64,000 nt of DNA from Gammaproteobacteria bacterium (GCA_026196615.1 JAPHSW010000049.1:1-64000); one strand, 5' to 3'. Positions 37,331-50,772 are shown, numbered from the stretch's first letter. Translations and numbers: made by a program. The notes: generated by a model not told the origin, from the sequence alone.

Positions 37331-40300
37331 TTAAGGCAGTTCAGATGTATCAGTATCAAAAAAATGATCTTCATCAGTAGTAGCCATAGATTCATTTTCA
37401 TCAAGTTTGAAAAGTTGTTTGATCTTATTCAAAGTATTTTGACTCGTTTTGTCCTTCTTAATAACTGGATTTTCCCAATCACCTTTTATTGTGTAATCAT
37501 AGGCAGTTACCTGATTGATCCGATCACCTAATATTTTTTGACCAACCCAAACGACAGCCGCACCAGCTGGTCCAGCTACTGCAGCCCCCGCAAGAGGCAG
37601 TGTTGCAGAAACTTCAGGAATCACAGTGACACGCTGATCAATTTCTTCTGTCACGAGACCTGTACTACCTCGGACTAAAATTTTAGCACTGGGTGAATCA
37701 ATTTTTAAATTATCTGTATAAGCCATTGCATTATTAAAGCGAAAATCACCTTCAATTATATCAAATTCAAATCCATCTTTAGAAACATCTGAAAAATCCA
37801 ATGAAAGTCTACGAGCAAATGCATTCATATTCAGGAGACCTAATAAACGTCCTCCTGCTCCTGGCTTACCTTCAATCCATGCTCCTTTTTCAACCTGAAA
37901 ATTTAGCTTACCTTCAATGCTTTGTTTACTAAAATCATTCAACCCGCCAGGCCAGCTGATGTAGCCTGAAATTTTAGTTTTTCCCTCGCGTATTAATTGA
38001 TCATAACCAAATGCAATAGCCATTTTCTGCAATGAAGGTATATCAGCAGAACCTTCTACATCAACTTCTGGTATTATATTCCAGTGATGCCACTTTCCTT
38101 TACCTTTAAATTTAATTAATTCACCATCTAAATTCAATGCATCAAAAACAATATCTTTATCAACACGGCTGGATTGGATCTCAAAACGACCTAAATCAAT
38201 TTCACCCAGTTTAATTGAATCAATATGGCCATTAAGTAATGGAAAAAATTCTGGTTTAAAACCATCACCTGAGTTATTAGTCGAATTAGAAATAGATTTT
38301 TTTGAAGTTTTAGGCTCAAACTTTATCTTTGGTAAAACTAATTCAGTCATCGAAATTTCAATAGGGATGGTAATACCTTTCACTGGAGACTTATTTTTTG
38401 AAACTGATGTTATAGGTTTATTCTTTTTCTCTGATGTATCAAATATAGATTTCCATTGTTCAAAAGGGACATGCTTTAAAGCACCGGTTATTTTCAAAAG
38501 TTTACCCTTTGGTAATTTTGCCTTATCACCTTCAAATGCAATATTGCCTTTAAGTAATTCAAACTTCCCAGTATCAGACGAGAGATCAAGCAAACAATCC
38601 AGTGATAATATTTTTGAAAATTTCATTTTTAACCGAGCAGATTTTTTTTTCTCTTTTTTTGTTTGCACATTTTCAACATAACTCATAACAAACGGTAGTA
38701 TTTGTTTTGCTTCTTTATTAAAAGGGGCAGGAAGTTTTGATTGAATATCTTTCAAACCTGTATAAATATTAAATGCAAATGCTCGTTGTCCATTGGGTAA
38801 ATCTATATTTAATTTAATATTACTCGTTCCTGAGAGCTGTTCACTCAATGGTGTTATCATTTCAGAAATTAAGTTGTATTCTTTCAATTTTTTAATCGAA
38901 ATTTCACTATCAATATTAACACTCACATCCGGATCTTTTTTTGAAGCTGATGCTAATTTATCAGTTTTTATAACTATCTTTGCAGGCTTGCCCATGATTT
39001 TTGCTGATATATTTTTTGCATTGATTGACTCATTATGAATAATAAGTTCACCATTAAGGTGACTCACCAAACCATCTTTTCTCTCAAAACCAGGGGGATA
39101 ATAGTCAACATTATGAAGCTTTATTTTTGTATTAGTTTCAGGAGCATCTGGTATACTGCCATCATCTTTGTCTAATGGAATTTTTAAATCAAGGTTAATA
39201 CCGATATTACCCTTTGCATCAATTATATTTAACACATCTTGAGAAACTAACCTGGATTGTTCAAGAAATTTAAGTCCATCACTCAGGGTACTTTTTATAT
39301 CACTGGTAATAAGTAAAACTCGTTCAAAATAGTCATCTAAATCCACCACCACATTTTGTGATTGTGCTGAATAAATTTTACTATGCCGACCAATGACTTT
39401 CATTCCTTTTTGAGTAAATTGGACTTGTGAATTGATATTGTTTAACTTTGGCCATTCTTTTAAATATTCTAATAAGACATTTTCTGTATTGAACACAATA
39501 TCCATATTCCCATTGTGTTCCTTATAGGGAAAATCACTGAGGTTTCCGCGAAAAACCATACCACCATCTGGAACCAGGCCAGAGATTAAAGAATAATCTA
39601 ACCATTCAACCAATCCAGGGTTCATTACATGTGCAGGTATATAATTTGAAATAGCTTCAACGTTAACATTTTCATAAAATGCAGTTAAATCCATAAAGGT
39701 TTTACCTGTTGGTGATATCCAAAAATTAATATCAGCGTTTGCTGATGAGTAGTGAGGACTTTTAAGACTGAGCTTTTCAACTCCTACAAACCATTCATTA
39801 TTTTCTCTTTGCCAAAAAAACTCTCCTGTTAAATGCTCAATAGGCCAATTATTACGAAACACAGATTTTATATAAAGTTCCATATCAGTACTATTAACAA
39901 TGGCACGCCCCATCTCTTCATTAAATAATACTTTCGTAGAAAAATTTTTAATTTTAGGCAATGAAAGTACTGAATTCATACCAAAATTATTAATATCTAA
40001 CTGCACCTGATAGGATTGAATATCAATCGGCATTTCAGAGGGATTAAATTGAAATGTTGTAATAACATTTTCCACCTGCCCCTTAGGTTTTAAATGTGAA
40101 AATATTTTTTTATTAAAATCTTTAGGTGAAAAAAAAGAGATGACATCTGAAAACTCACCAATAATTATTTTATCCAAAAATAGCTGAACATGGGTTAAAT
40201 GAGAATCTTTGACGTTTTCAAGTCTCATACTAATAAATTTTTCACTAATTAATTTTGAATCCACACTTAGATTAAAATTGAACAAATCAAGCATCCAGCT

Positions 40301-41326
40301 GGTTTCATTTTTTTCTGTTTGGGAAATTTCTTTGATATCAGATCGTTTGTTTCTTTGTAACTTAAAATTAGTTGACAGTTTGTCAAAGTGAATACTTTTA
40401 TCATTATCAACTCGATTTAAATTTGCATTTTCAATATCAAACTCACCTTGTACAGAATTTAAATTTCCTTTGATAATTGTTGACCAAATTTTGGCATTAG
40501 CCTGGATATCATTAAGTTGAAACTCTTCAACTTGTACAAAATCTTTTTGTAAAAAATGTAGTAGTGCTTGTTGATTCAGGTTTTTAATAGCAGCATAAAC
40601 TTTACCATCCCAATTTGATATATCATTAATATCCCCATTAAAATCAAGTTGAAAATCTAGAAATGTTGCTGAATCATTTAATCTTGCTAACAATGAAATC
40701 TGATGTCGTTCATTATTATTTTTCATTTTTAAATTAATACCAGAAACTAATATTTCTGGTATTTCTTTCATATCATCAATAAAATATATCTCACTTTCAG
40801 AAATAATAAAATTAGTCTGGTTAAGAAGAGAAAAATAATATTGTAATTTTTTTCCGGAATCAGTTTTGTTTTTTTCTGACTTTGTTGACTGTTTCGTTAG
40901 TTGGAAATCAGCTATTGAAATTTCATTGTTAACATCACGATGAATAATCGCATTAAAACCTTTAAGATCAAGTGTATCTATTACCAGTTGACCCGTCATA
41001 ATTGAAAGAGGAATATTAAGACGAATACTGGCAGAACCAAATTCTAAAAGAGATTCTTCATCCAGTTCATTCTGAATTGTAAAGTTATTCATAGAAACAG
41101 ATGGATAAAGAAGGTGAACACCTATCTTTATTTTATCAAAAGTCACTTTGGTTTGTAGGTGAGTTTCGACTAGAGCTTCAACAACCTGATGATTTTTTTC
41201 GAGATAGAAGACAATAGCGTTAAGAGTTAGAAGAACAATTGCCAAAGAAATGATCAGACTAATCACTAATTTTCGATGAAAATGCCAGGTAAATGAAAAT
41301 GTTTTTTTTAGCCAATTTAGTAGCAT
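37331..41326 (-). CDS. yhdP: AsmA-like envelope protein YhdP
   Basis: The 1331-residue protein has an N-terminal membrane helix (about 17-37, LVISLIISLAIVLLTLNAIV) and a long periplasmic beta-rich body. It ends with the YhdP signature: TGLVTEEIDQRVTVIPE, then LPLAGAAVAGPAGAAVVW and DYTIKGDWENPVI. YhdP is one of the AsmA-like proteins, with TamB and YdbH, proposed to move phospholipids to the outer membrane. It sits 57 bases after rng, the standard arrangement. Low-GC, lysine- and asparagine-rich codons dominate. Confidence 0.93.
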   Translation of the reverse strand: MLLNWLKKTFSFTWHFHRKLVISLIISLAIVLLTLNAIVFYLEKNHQVVEALVETHLQTKVTFDKIKIGVHLLYPSVSMNNFTIQNELDEESLLEFGSASIRLNIPLSIMTGQLVIDTLDLKGFNAIIHRDVNNEISIADFQLTKQSTKSEKNKTDSGKKLQYYFSLLNQTNFIISESEIYFIDDMKEIPEILVSGINLKMKNNNERHQISLLARLNDSATFLDFQLDFNGDINDISNWDGKVYAAIKNLNQQALLHFLQKDFVQVEEFQLNDIQANAKIWSTIIKGNLNSVQGEFDIENANLNRVDNDKSIHFDKLSTNFKLQRNKRSDIKEISQTEKNETSWMLDLFNFNLSVDSKLISEKFISMRLENVKDSHLTHVQLFLDKIIIGEFSDVISFFSPKDFNKKIFSHLKPKGQVENVITTFQFNPSEMPIDIQSYQVQLDINNFGMNSVLSLPKIKNFSTKVLFNEEMGRAIVNSTDMELYIKSVFRNNWPIEHLTGEFFWQRENNEWFVGVEKLSLKSPHYSSANADINFWISPTGKTFMDLTAFYENVNVEAISNYIPAHVMNPGLVEWLDYSLISGLVPDGGMVFRGNLSDFPYKEHNGNMDIVFNTENVLLEYLKEWPKLNNINSQVQFTQKGMKVIGRHSKIYSAQSQNVVVDLDDYFERVLLITSDIKSTLSDGLKFLEQSRLVSQDVLNIIDAKGNIGINLDLKIPLDKDDGSIPDAPETNTKIKLHNVDYYPPGFERKDGLVSHLNGELIIHNESINAKNISAKIMGKPAKIVIKTDKLASASKKDPDVSVNIDSEISIKKLKEYNLISEMITPLSEQLSGTSNIKLNIDLPNGQRAFAFNIYTGLKDIQSKLPAPFNKEAKQILPFVMSYVENVQTKKEKKKSARLKMKFSKILSLDCLLDLSSDTGKFELLKGNIAFEGDKAKLPKGKLLKITGALKHVPFEQWKSIFDTSEKKNKPITSVSKNKSPVKGITIPIEISMTELVLPKIKFEPKTSKKSISNSTNNSGDGFKPEFFPLLNGHIDSIKLGEIDLGRFEIQSSRVDKDIVFDALNLDGELIKFKGKGKWHHWNIIPEVDVEGSADIPSLQKMAIAFGYDQLIREGKTKISGYISWPGGLNDFSKQSIEGKLNFQVEKGAWIEGKPGAGGRLLGLLNMNAFARRLSLDFSDVSKDGFEFDIIEGDFRFNNAMAYTDNLKIDSPSAKILVRGSTGLVTEEIDQRVTVIPEVSATLPLAGAAVAGPAGAAVVWVGQKILGDRINQVTAYDYTIKGDWENPVIKKDKTSQNTLNKIKQLFKLDENESMATTDEDHFFDTDTSELP

Positions 41327-41383
41327 AAGAAATCAGGGCACCTATTGCTCAAATCACGGCTACTAAGATCATGATTATTAATA

Positions 41384-42853
41384 TTACATCGGGACAACAT
41401 CATATTGCTCCTGATTGTATTCATTATCAATTTGTAACTGAATAGTACGTTTCATAAACTCTTCCAATTCAGCAATTGATGATGACTCTTCATCCATCAA
41501 ATAATCTCCAACTTCCTTTGACGTCAAAACAAGTAATTTCTCAGTATCAAATTGTCGTGCCTCTCGAATCACCTCTCGGAATATTTCAAATGCAACCGTC
41601 TCAACAGTTTTAACAGTTCCCTTACCATTACAAACGGGACATTCTTCACATAAAATATGTTCCAGACTTTCACGTGTCCGCTTACGTGTCATCTCGATCA
41701 ACCCCAAATTAGAGACTTCTGTAATACATGTTTTCGCATGATCACGCTCTAAAGCTTTCTCAAAAGATCGCAAAACCTGACGCTTATGTTCCAAATCCTT
41801 CATATCGATAAAATCGATAATAATTATACCGCCAAGATTTCTCAATCGTAATTGTCGAACAATAGCCTGTGTTGCTTCAAGATTTGTTTTAAATATGGTC
41901 TCTTCAAGATTACGATTACCAACATAACCTCCCGTATTAATATCAACTGTCGTCATTGCTTCAGTTTGATCAATAATTAAATAACCACCTGATTTAAGTT
42001 TAATTTTAGACTGTAATGCCCTCTGAATTTCATCTTCAACACCATAGAGATCAAATATGGGTCTTTCACCCGGATAATACTCAATACCTGATGACAGCTC
42101 TGGAATAAACTTATTTGCAAACTTAAGCACCTTTTCAAAGGTTTCACGTGAGTCTATGCGAATAGCATCTATATTTGTATCAGCAATATCACGCATAACT
42201 CTCATTGCCAGTGGCAGATCTTCATACACTAGCATCGCAGAACCAACTGATTGATTATTATCTTGAATTGATTCCCATAGTTTTTCTAAAAAAACCATAT
42301 CTGCATGTACAGCTTGCTCTGAAATACCTTCAGCAACTGTTCTGACAATATATCCTCCACCATTAAATTCTGGTAGCAAACCTTTAATAATATCTTTCAG
42401 GCGCTCTCTTTCTTCTTCATCCTCAAGTTTTTGTGATACTCCAATATGGTTTGAATTTGGCATATAGACAAGATATCTGGCTGGTATCGTAATGTGAGTG
42501 GTCAGTCGAGCTCCCTTAGTACCCATTGGATCTTTAACGACCTGCACAAGCAATTCCTGACCATCTCTAAGTAATTCATTGATAGTAGGGTCCTGAGCAT
42601 CAGTTTTCCTTTCATCAGAAGTAACAATATCTGAGAGATGTAAAAAAGCAGTACGCTGTAAACCAATTTCAAGAAAAGCGGCCTGCATGCCCGGTAATAC
42701 TCGGCAAACTTTGCCTTTGTATATATTCCCAACCAAACCTCGTCGACTTGCACGTTCAATGGTTACTTCCTGTAACATCCCATTTTCTACCTTAGCCACA
42801 CGGGTTTCCTGGGGTGTGACATTTATCAGTAGCTCATCACTCATAGTGTTCAT
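41384..42853 (-). CDS. rng: Ribonuclease G
   Basis: The 489-residue endoribonuclease processes 16S rRNA 5' ends and some mRNAs. An S1-like domain lies near residues 35-125 (GNIYKGKVCRVLPGMQAAFLEIG). The catalytic DNase-I-like subdomain has TTVDINTGGYVG and IIIDFIDM, supplying the metal-binding Asp residues. The zinc-link region reads CEECPVCNGKGTV. It lacks the long C-terminal scaffold of RNase E, and its length is right for RNase G. It lies between maf and yhdP, the canonical order. The ATG at 42844 is a possible alternative start. Confidence 0.95.
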   Translation of the reverse strand: MNTMSDELLINVTPQETRVAKVENGMLQEVTIERASRRGLVGNIYKGKVCRVLPGMQAAFLEIGLQRTAFLHLSDIVTSDERKTDAQDPTINELLRDGQELLVQVVKDPMGTKGARLTTHITIPARYLVYMPNSNHIGVSQKLEDEEERERLKDIIKGLLPEFNGGGYIVRTVAEGISEQAVHADMVFLEKLWESIQDNNQSVGSAMLVYEDLPLAMRVMRDIADTNIDAIRIDSRETFEKVLKFANKFIPELSSGIEYYPGERPIFDLYGVEDEIQRALQSKIKLKSGGYLIIDQTEAMTTVDINTGGYVGNRNLEETIFKTNLEATQAIVRQLRLRNLGGIIIIDFIDMKDLEHKRQVLRSFEKALERDHAKTCITEVSNLGLIEMTRKRTRESLEHILCEECPVCNGKGTVKTVETVAFEIFREVIREARQFDTEKLLVLTSKEVGDYLMDEESSSIAELEEFMKRTIQLQIDNEYNQEQYDVVPM

Positions 42854-42910
42854 TCTTATATTTGATTTGATTTATGATTAATTTATGTAGAGATTATGTT
42901 CCGAATGTCA

Positions 42911-43495
42911 CTACAATAAATGAATACCGAATTTGTTCAATAGTTTGCCAGTTTCATATACTGGCAAACCCATTACACCAGAATAGCTGCCCTTGATGCT
43001 TTGAATAAAAAGAGCCCCTTTACCTTGTATTCCATAACTTCCCGCTTTATCAACAGGCTCACCTGTGAGCCAATAATTTTCACACATTTCTCTGGTTATT
43101 TCTGAGAATGAAACCTCAGTCATAGAAAGAATTTGCTCTGTTTGCTGTTTATTTTTCAGAGCTACTGCTGTCAAAACCTGATGTGTTTGATTTGACAAAC
43201 TTAATAGCATGTCAATTGCCTGTTCTTTATCTTTTGGTTTGCCCAAAATATTTCCATCAAATATTACAGCGGTATCTGATCCCAGAACTGGAATCTTTTG
43301 ATTGGATTGTCTTAATAATCCATCAGTTGCTTTTTCCAGAGCTAATCGGGACACAAAGGCTTCAGGTGTTTCTAATAGATCATGCTTTTCTTCGGCAAAT
43401 TGCGGTATTACTTTAAATGAGACTCCCATCTGATCAAGAAGTTCCTGTCTCCGAGGTGAGCTGGATGCAAGAAAGATTTGAGGATTTTCAGTCAC
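42911..43495 (-). CDS. maf: Maf-family nucleotide pyrophosphatase
   Basis: Maf proteins hydrolyse non-canonical or excess nucleoside triphosphates (dTTP/UTP for the YhdE branch). The 194-residue product has the N-terminal LASSSPRRQELLDQMG, the catalytic Asp in LGSDTAVIFDG and the C-terminal GSYGIQGKGALFI. The arrangement before rng matches the YhdE branch found in gammaproteobacteria. Here it directly follows rlmH instead of mreD. Confidence 0.93.
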   Translation of the reverse strand: MTENPQIFLASSSPRRQELLDQMGVSFKVIPQFAEEKHDLLETPEAFVSRLALEKATDGLLRQSNQKIPVLGSDTAVIFDGNILGKPKDKEQAIDMLLSLSNQTHQVLTAVALKNKQQTEQILSMTEVSFSEITREMCENYWLTGEPVDKAGSYGIQGKGALFIQSIKGSYSGVMGLPVYETGKLLNKFGIHLL

Positions 43496-43568
43496 AATAT
43501 ATTATTTCATGTCCAATTTATAGTTCATCTTTATTTATTATGATGAATCATTTTTTCCAAAAGAATAG

Positions 43569-44036
43569 TTATCGATGATATGGATGATTTTTAAGAATAC
43601 TATAAGCTCTGTATATTTGTTCACTGATTAACACTCTCACCAAAGGGTGAGGTAATGTCAGAGGTGACAAAGACCATTTAACATCTGCTCTAGCAACACA
43701 AGCTTCACTTAGTCCTTCAGGGCCGCCAATTAATAAGGCAATATCCTGACCTCCATGCAACCAGTTATCAAGTTGTTTTGAGAGAGCCTCCGTACTCCAG
43801 GATTTCCCATTTACTTCCAGAGCAACAACTAGACATCCTTTGGGAATAGCTTCAAGTAGCTTATCACCTTCAGTCTTTTTTATTCTTGCCAAATCAGCAT
43901 TTTTTCCCCGTTTTCCAGGTGTAATTTCAACCAACTTTAAATGACATTCACCTTTAAGGCGTTTGGCGTATTCATTGTATCCTTTACTGACCCAATCAGG
44001 CATTTTATTACCAACTGCCAGCAAGAATATATTCAT
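43569..44036 (-). CDS. rlmH: 23S rRNA (pseudouridine1915-N3) methyltransferase RlmH
   Basis: RlmH methylates pseudouridine 1915 in helix 69 of 23S rRNA on the 70S ribosome. The 155-residue SPOUT-fold protein opens with MNIFLLAVGNKMPDW. It has the knot loop LLIGGPEGLSEA and ends with the typical LPHPLVRVLISEQIYRAYSI segment and YHR. Its place after rsfS is conserved across bacteria, with 104 bases between them here. Confidence 0.95.
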   Translation of the reverse strand: MNIFLLAVGNKMPDWVSKGYNEYAKRLKGECHLKLVEITPGKRGKNADLARIKKTEGDKLLEAIPKGCLVVALEVNGKSWSTEALSKQLDNWLHGGQDIALLIGGPEGLSEACVARADVKWSLSPLTLPHPLVRVLISEQIYRAYSILKNHPYHR

Positions 44037-44140
44037 TTGACTTTTTATGCCTTTTTAAACATAAGTAATATAATAGTTAAAGCAATAACGACAATACAAT
44101 TTAAAAATATGAAGCTTACTTCACTTTAAGTAATAAACTT

Positions 44141-44500
44141 TTAGCCTTCAATACCTGACCCATCATCATATTCTGGATTATCGACATCCCACATCCGTTC
44201 TATACCATAATAGTCTCTGACTTGAGGCAACATCACATGCACCACCACATCACCCAAATCAACCAAAACCCAATCGCCTGTATTTAAACCTTCAACACCC
44301 AATGGTGCAACGCCGGCTTTTTTAGCTTCCAGTATCACATTATTTGCAATGGATTTAACCTGCCTATCGGAACGACCACTGGCAAAGACCAGAACATCAC
44401 TCACACTGCTTCGCCCCATGACATCCACCACATTTACATCAAATGCTTTTACATCTTCAACTGCATTGACTGCCAGTGATTTCAATTCATCTAAATTCAT
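44141..44500 (-). CDS. rsfS: Ribosome silencing factor RsfS
   Basis: The 119-residue protein binds uL14 and blocks subunit joining when nutrients fall. Family segments: SDVLVFASGRSDRQVKSIA, then GVEGLNTGDWVLVDLGDVVVHV and YYGIERMWD near the end. It sits between nadD and rlmH in the standard order. The tail NPEYDDGSGIEG is acidic and not conserved. Confidence 0.95.
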   Translation of the reverse strand: MNLDELKSLAVNAVEDVKAFDVNVVDVMGRSSVSDVLVFASGRSDRQVKSIANNVILEAKKAGVAPLGVEGLNTGDWVLVDLGDVVVHVMLPQVRDYYGIERMWDVDNPEYDDGSGIEG

Positions 44501-44556
44501 TTAAGTTCAGTTACCTTTTTATTTCAACTCAATATTCGTTTTAATCAAGAAAGTGT

Positions 44557-45249
44557 TTATGTATAGAGATTATAGTATTTTATCAGATTAATAACGGCTT
44601 CAGGCATTAAAAAACGGACTGAATGCTTATTTTTTAATCGATTTCTAATATCAGTCGCAGATATAGACAACTGAGTGACGGGTTCTATTCTAATTTTCCC
44701 GCTCAATGAATGGTGAATAGATGCTCTGTCTGCCTTATGAGTTTGATAAAAATCCTGTATAACATCAGGCCATAACTGGATCTCATTAAAACCAACATGT
44801 TCATTAAAGCTTGAACCAGGCCTGTGGCTCACAACAATATGGGCATAATCCAATATTTCTTGCCAATGATACCAGCTATCAATACTGGCAAAAGCATCCA
44901 TTCCCATCAATAAACACAAAGGGGTATCAGGAAAGTCCAGGCGTAGACTTTTTAATGTATCAATCGTATAAGAAGCACCTTCACGTTTTATTTCTCTATC
45001 GTCTAGAACAAAATGTGCTTCATCTCTAATTGCCAACTCAACCATTTCCAGACGTTGTGCTACTGACGTCTGAGGATTTTCTTTATGAGGAGGCAGAAAA
45101 GCCGGAACAAATCGGACATGTTCCAGCCCCAAAACTTCACACAGCTCCAGATTTGGCCTCAAATGTCCGAAATGGATGGGATCAAAAGTGCCACCATAGA
45201 CCCCTATAGCTTGTTTATAAATCTGCTTATTGTCTGATATGGCCATCAC
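44557..45249 (-). CDS. nadD: Nicotinate-nucleotide adenylyltransferase
   Basis: NadD forms nicotinate adenine dinucleotide from nicotinate mononucleotide and ATP. The nucleotidyltransferase motif is [14 protein letters not shown] with H26-x-x-H29, and the second motif [11 protein letters not shown] lies near the C-terminus. The length is 230. Its 5' end overlaps the 3' end of proA by 23 bases, showing tight coupling inside the minus-strand block. Confidence 0.94.
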   Translation of the reverse strand: MMAISDNKQIYKQAIGVYGGTFDPIHFGHLRPNLELCEVLGLEHVRFVPAFLPPHKENPQTSVAQRLEMVELAIRDEAHFVLDDREIKREGASYTIDTLKSLRLDFPDTPLCLLMGMDAFASIDSWYHWQEILDYAHIVVSHRPGSSFNEHVGFNEIQLWPDVIQDFYQTHKADRASIHHSLSGKIRIEPVTQLSISATDIRNRLKNKHSVRFLMPEAVINLIKYYNLYT

Positions 45250-46489
45250 CTAAAACAATATATTTTTGTGATGTCAAACCTTCCAGACCTACAGGGCCTC
45301 GAACATGAATTTTGTCTGTGCTGATACCTATTTCTGCACCTAGCCCATATTCAAACCCATCAGCGAAGCGGGTTGAAGCATTGACCATAACTGAACTGGA
45401 ATCTACTTCAGCCAAAAATTGTCTTGCCCGACTAAAATCTTCAGTAATAATTGATTCCGTGTGCCCTGAACTGTGCTTAAAAATATGTTCGATGGCTTCA
45501 TCCATTCCATCAACAACACGAATGGATAAAATAGGAGATAAATATTCTGTATCCCAATCCTCCTCAGTCGCCGCAACAGTTTTAGTAATTGATAATACCG
45601 ATGCACTACGCTCACAACAACGTAACTCAACCCCTTCCTGTTCATATTTTTGTGCCAGTTCAGGGAGTATGTCGTCAACCACAGAGCGATCAATCAACAA
45701 GGTTTCCATTGCATTACAAACACCATAACGATGCGTTTTGGCATTATAGGCAATATCAATAGCTTTTTTTCTATCAGCTTTACCATCGATATACACATGA
45801 CAGATACCGTTCAAGTGTTTAATGACAGGCACGCGAGAATGACCACTGATACGTTCAATCAGTCCCTTGCCACCACGAGGGACAATAACATCAACATACT
45901 CCTGCATGGTAATTAATTCACCCACAGCTTCTCTATCCGTCGTTTCAATCACCTGAACCACGTCTGTTGGTAGACCAGCAATTTCAAGTCCCTGTTTAAT
46001 ACAAGCTGCTATCGCCTGGTTAGAATTCAATGCTTCCGAACCACCTCGTAAAATAGCCGCATTGCCTGATTTCATACAAAGTGCAGCTGCATCAGCTGTC
46101 ACATTTGGTCTTGATTCGTAAATAATACCAATCACACCTAAAGGCACCCGCATTTTACCAATCTGGAGCCCCGATGGCTGATAGTTCATATCGGATATTT
46201 CACCTACGGGATCAGGTAGAGCCGCAATTTGACGGAGTCCATCAGCCATACCTTGAATACGTTCCTCATTAAGAGCGAGGCGATCCAATAAGGCCTCATC
46301 CAGTCCTTTTTCTTTACCTGCTTGCAAATCCTTATCATTTTCTGCAATTAAAGTGCTCATGGATGATTCCAATAAACCTGCAATTGACAGCAGTGCTTTA
46401 TTCTTTGTATTACTATTTGCTTTAACCAATGCTCTGGAAGCCTGGCGTGCACGTTGACCCATTTGAGTCATGTATTGTTTTATATCCAT
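45227..46489 (-). CDS. proA: Gamma-glutamyl phosphate reductase
   Basis: ProA reduces gamma-glutamyl phosphate to the semialdehyde in proline synthesis. The enzyme has the aldehyde-dehydrogenase-like fold, with the catalytic Cys in [12 protein letters not shown]. Other family segments are [26 protein letters not shown] and VPRGGKGLI, with the C-terminal [23 protein letters not shown] choose ATG 46489; the in-frame GTG nine bases upstream would add three residues. Between holA and nadD is a common location in gammaproteobacteria. proB is not in the window. Confidence 0.94.
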   Translation of the reverse strand: MDIKQYMTQMGQRARQASRALVKANSNTKNKALLSIAGLLESSMSTLIAENDKDLQAGKEKGLDEALLDRLALNEERIQGMADGLRQIAALPDPVGEISDMNYQPSGLQIGKMRVPLGVIGIIYESRPNVTADAAALCMKSGNAAILRGGSEALNSNQAIAACIKQGLEIAGLPTDVVQVIETTDREAVGELITMQEYVDVIVPRGGKGLIERISGHSRVPVIKHLNGICHVYIDGKADRKKAIDIAYNAKTHRYGVCNAMETLLIDRSVVDDILPELAQKYEQEGVELRCCERSASVLSITKTVAATEEDWDTEYLSPILSIRVVDGMDEAIEHIFKHSSGHTESIITEDFSRARQFLAEVDSSSVMVNASTRFADGFEYGLGAEIGISTDKIHVRGPVGLEGLTSQKYIVLGDGHIRQ

Positions 46490-46563
46490 AGTACCCACAC
46501 TAAAATTATTTCATTGTTAATGGTTAATTTCTATTGCTTAATGCATTTAATATCTGTTGTCGC

Positions 46564-47628
46564 TTATAAATAACTTTTCCCAGCTACGCGAGCTAATATC
46601 AGCTGCATCATATCCCAGGGATCACCTTGTTCCATTCCCTTTGCCATTTTATCGGCCTGCAAAAGTTGTTTAAGTAAACTCTGCCATAATTGCGGTCGAG
46701 TTTTGCGTAATGTCTGCGTAATTAGAGCTTTACGTTTGGGGAAAATATAAACCCCTTTCATTGCTGTATCGACACTGGGTTGCTGCCCTTTACCTTCAGG
46801 ATAAAGAACTGCCGTCATTTTAGCCAGCATACGGACTTCCCTGGTGAACAATGACATGATTAAAATAATCGATAAGCCTTCACGTTGAAGACCATATAGC
46901 ATTCGCGATGCTCTTTTCAAGTCGCCAGATAAAGAACAGTCAAAGAGATCAAAAAGGTTAAATCGGGCACTATCAAAAACGGCTTCTGAAACTTGTTCAT
47001 AATCCAGAGTTATTATGTGAGCAGCAGTCTTTTTATCATCACCAGACAAAACCACTGGGTGCAAAAGGCTTAACTTTTCAATCTCTTGATCTGCAGCTAA
47101 TAAATTACCCTCAACTCTGTCATTAATTAACTGAATAGAATCTGCATCTAACTTCAAATCTTTAGATTGCAAGCGATATTGTAGCCACTGATTCAGCTGT
47201 TGACCTTCAATAGGCCACACAGAGATAATAGCAGCAACTTTATCAAGCGCTTTATACCACTTACTCTTTCGAGTTGCTGACTCCACTTTTCCCGCCACAA
47301 TGAGCAAAATAATATCAGGCGGTAGATTTTCACAATACTGAATTAAAGCATTTCCCTTGTCTGAGGGTTTGCCTGTGGGCATGTGAATCTCAATGAGTTT
47401 CTTACTGGCAAATAAAGACAGTTCATTGGCTGCGGTTATTAATAAGTTCCAGTCAAAACTAACATCTGCAGTATAAACTTCCCGCTCTTCATAGCCATAA
47501 TATTTTGCAGCCTTACGCAACATATCAACCGTTTCTCTATGTTGCAATGGTTCTTCACCACAAACCATATAAACGGGATGTTGTCTTGCTTTTAAATCAT
47601 TACGAAGTTGCTCCGGTCTTATTTGCAT
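46564..47628 (-). CDS. holA: DNA polymerase III subunit delta
   Basis: HolA is the clamp-opening wrench of the clamp loader. The 354-residue protein opens with MQIRPEQLRNDLKARQHPVYMVCGEEPL, the usual delta N-terminus, and carries ANELSLFASKKLIEI, the hydrophobic beta-clamp contact region of delta. The C-terminal collar domain follows (EGLSIILIMSLFTREVRML). Position between lptE and proA/nadD is conserved. The 91-base gap to lptE holds an imperfect hairpin built on CCTCT/AGAGG and CTTTGC/GCAAAG arms. Confidence 0.93.
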   Translation of the reverse strand: MQIRPEQLRNDLKARQHPVYMVCGEEPLQHRETVDMLRKAAKYYGYEEREVYTADVSFDWNLLITAANELSLFASKKLIEIHMPTGKPSDKGNALIQYCENLPPDIILLIVAGKVESATRKSKWYKALDKVAAIISVWPIEGQQLNQWLQYRLQSKDLKLDADSIQLINDRVEGNLLAADQEIEKLSLLHPVVLSGDDKKTAAHIITLDYEQVSEAVFDSARFNLFDLFDCSLSGDLKRASRMLYGLQREGLSIILIMSLFTREVRMLAKMTAVLYPEGKGQQPSVDTAMKGVYIFPKRKALITQTLRKTRPQLWQSLLKQLLQADKMAKGMEQGDPWDMMQLILARVAGKSYL

Positions 47629-47719
47629 AAGAGCCCTCAGCTAAAAAATGACCTCTACTGCTTTGCCTACATCAAAAAAGCAAAGAGAAGACAGAGGATC
47701 ACTTTATATTAAATAAAAA

Positions 47720-48277
47720 TTATTTTGCGATAGCCTTCATACGACGTAAAACTTGAAAAATTGCAGGTTGCATCATTTCCTGACGAATAATATTCTCTTC
47801 GTTATCTTTGCCAAGCACATCATCTGGATCATTCTGAAAGTTTCGAATCACACTCACCGTTTGTTGTTCAGCAAGCTGCACACCTTTATTATCCTGAACA
47901 ACAAATGAGATATTCAATTGCAATTCATATTCTCGAATCGCTTTACCTGCAACATTAAGTGCTTTACGCTGCGTGCCACTCGATAAAACAGTAACTACCG
48001 ATGTTGAAGCCTCAGGAGAAGAAACAATTTGACTCCCAACATTTTTAAGAGCATCAGATAATGCCTTGCCGACATTAGCATTTCCCTTAGAGACAACATG
48101 AACCCTTTCATATAATTCAGGTAAAACAATATCACCACGCAAATGAAAACCGCAACCTGCAAGCATGAGCGCCATTAGAAAAACTAGGCTAACTCTCTGT
48201 TGTTCATTCAATGTCCCTCTAAAAGATTCACTAAATAGAGCACTTAGCTGAAGCTTAATCGTATTTATTTGTTTCAT
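47720..48277 (-). CDS. lptE: LPS-assembly lipoprotein LptE
   Basis: LptE is the outer-membrane lipoprotein plug of LptD in LPS insertion. The lipobox LMLAGC is followed by GFHLRGDIVLPELY, the diagnostic start of the mature protein. The best ATG is 48277, eight bases after leuS. This leaves an unusually long region, about 40 residues, before the lipidated cysteine. An in-frame TTG near 48211, preceded by GAGGG, would give a signal peptide of ordinary length (NEQQRVSLVFLMALMLAGC), so the true start is in doubt. Confidence 0.9.
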   Translation of the reverse strand: MKQINTIKLQLSALFSESFRGTLNEQQRVSLVFLMALMLAGCGFHLRGDIVLPELYERVHVVSKGNANVGKALSDALKNVGSQIVSSPEASTSVVTVLSSGTQRKALNVAGKAIREYELQLNISFVVQDNKGVQLAEQQTVSVIRNFQNDPDDVLGKDNEENIIRQEMMQPAIFQVLRRMKAIAK

Positions 48278-48285
48278 CACATTTC

Positions 48286-50772
<2,487 letters not shown>

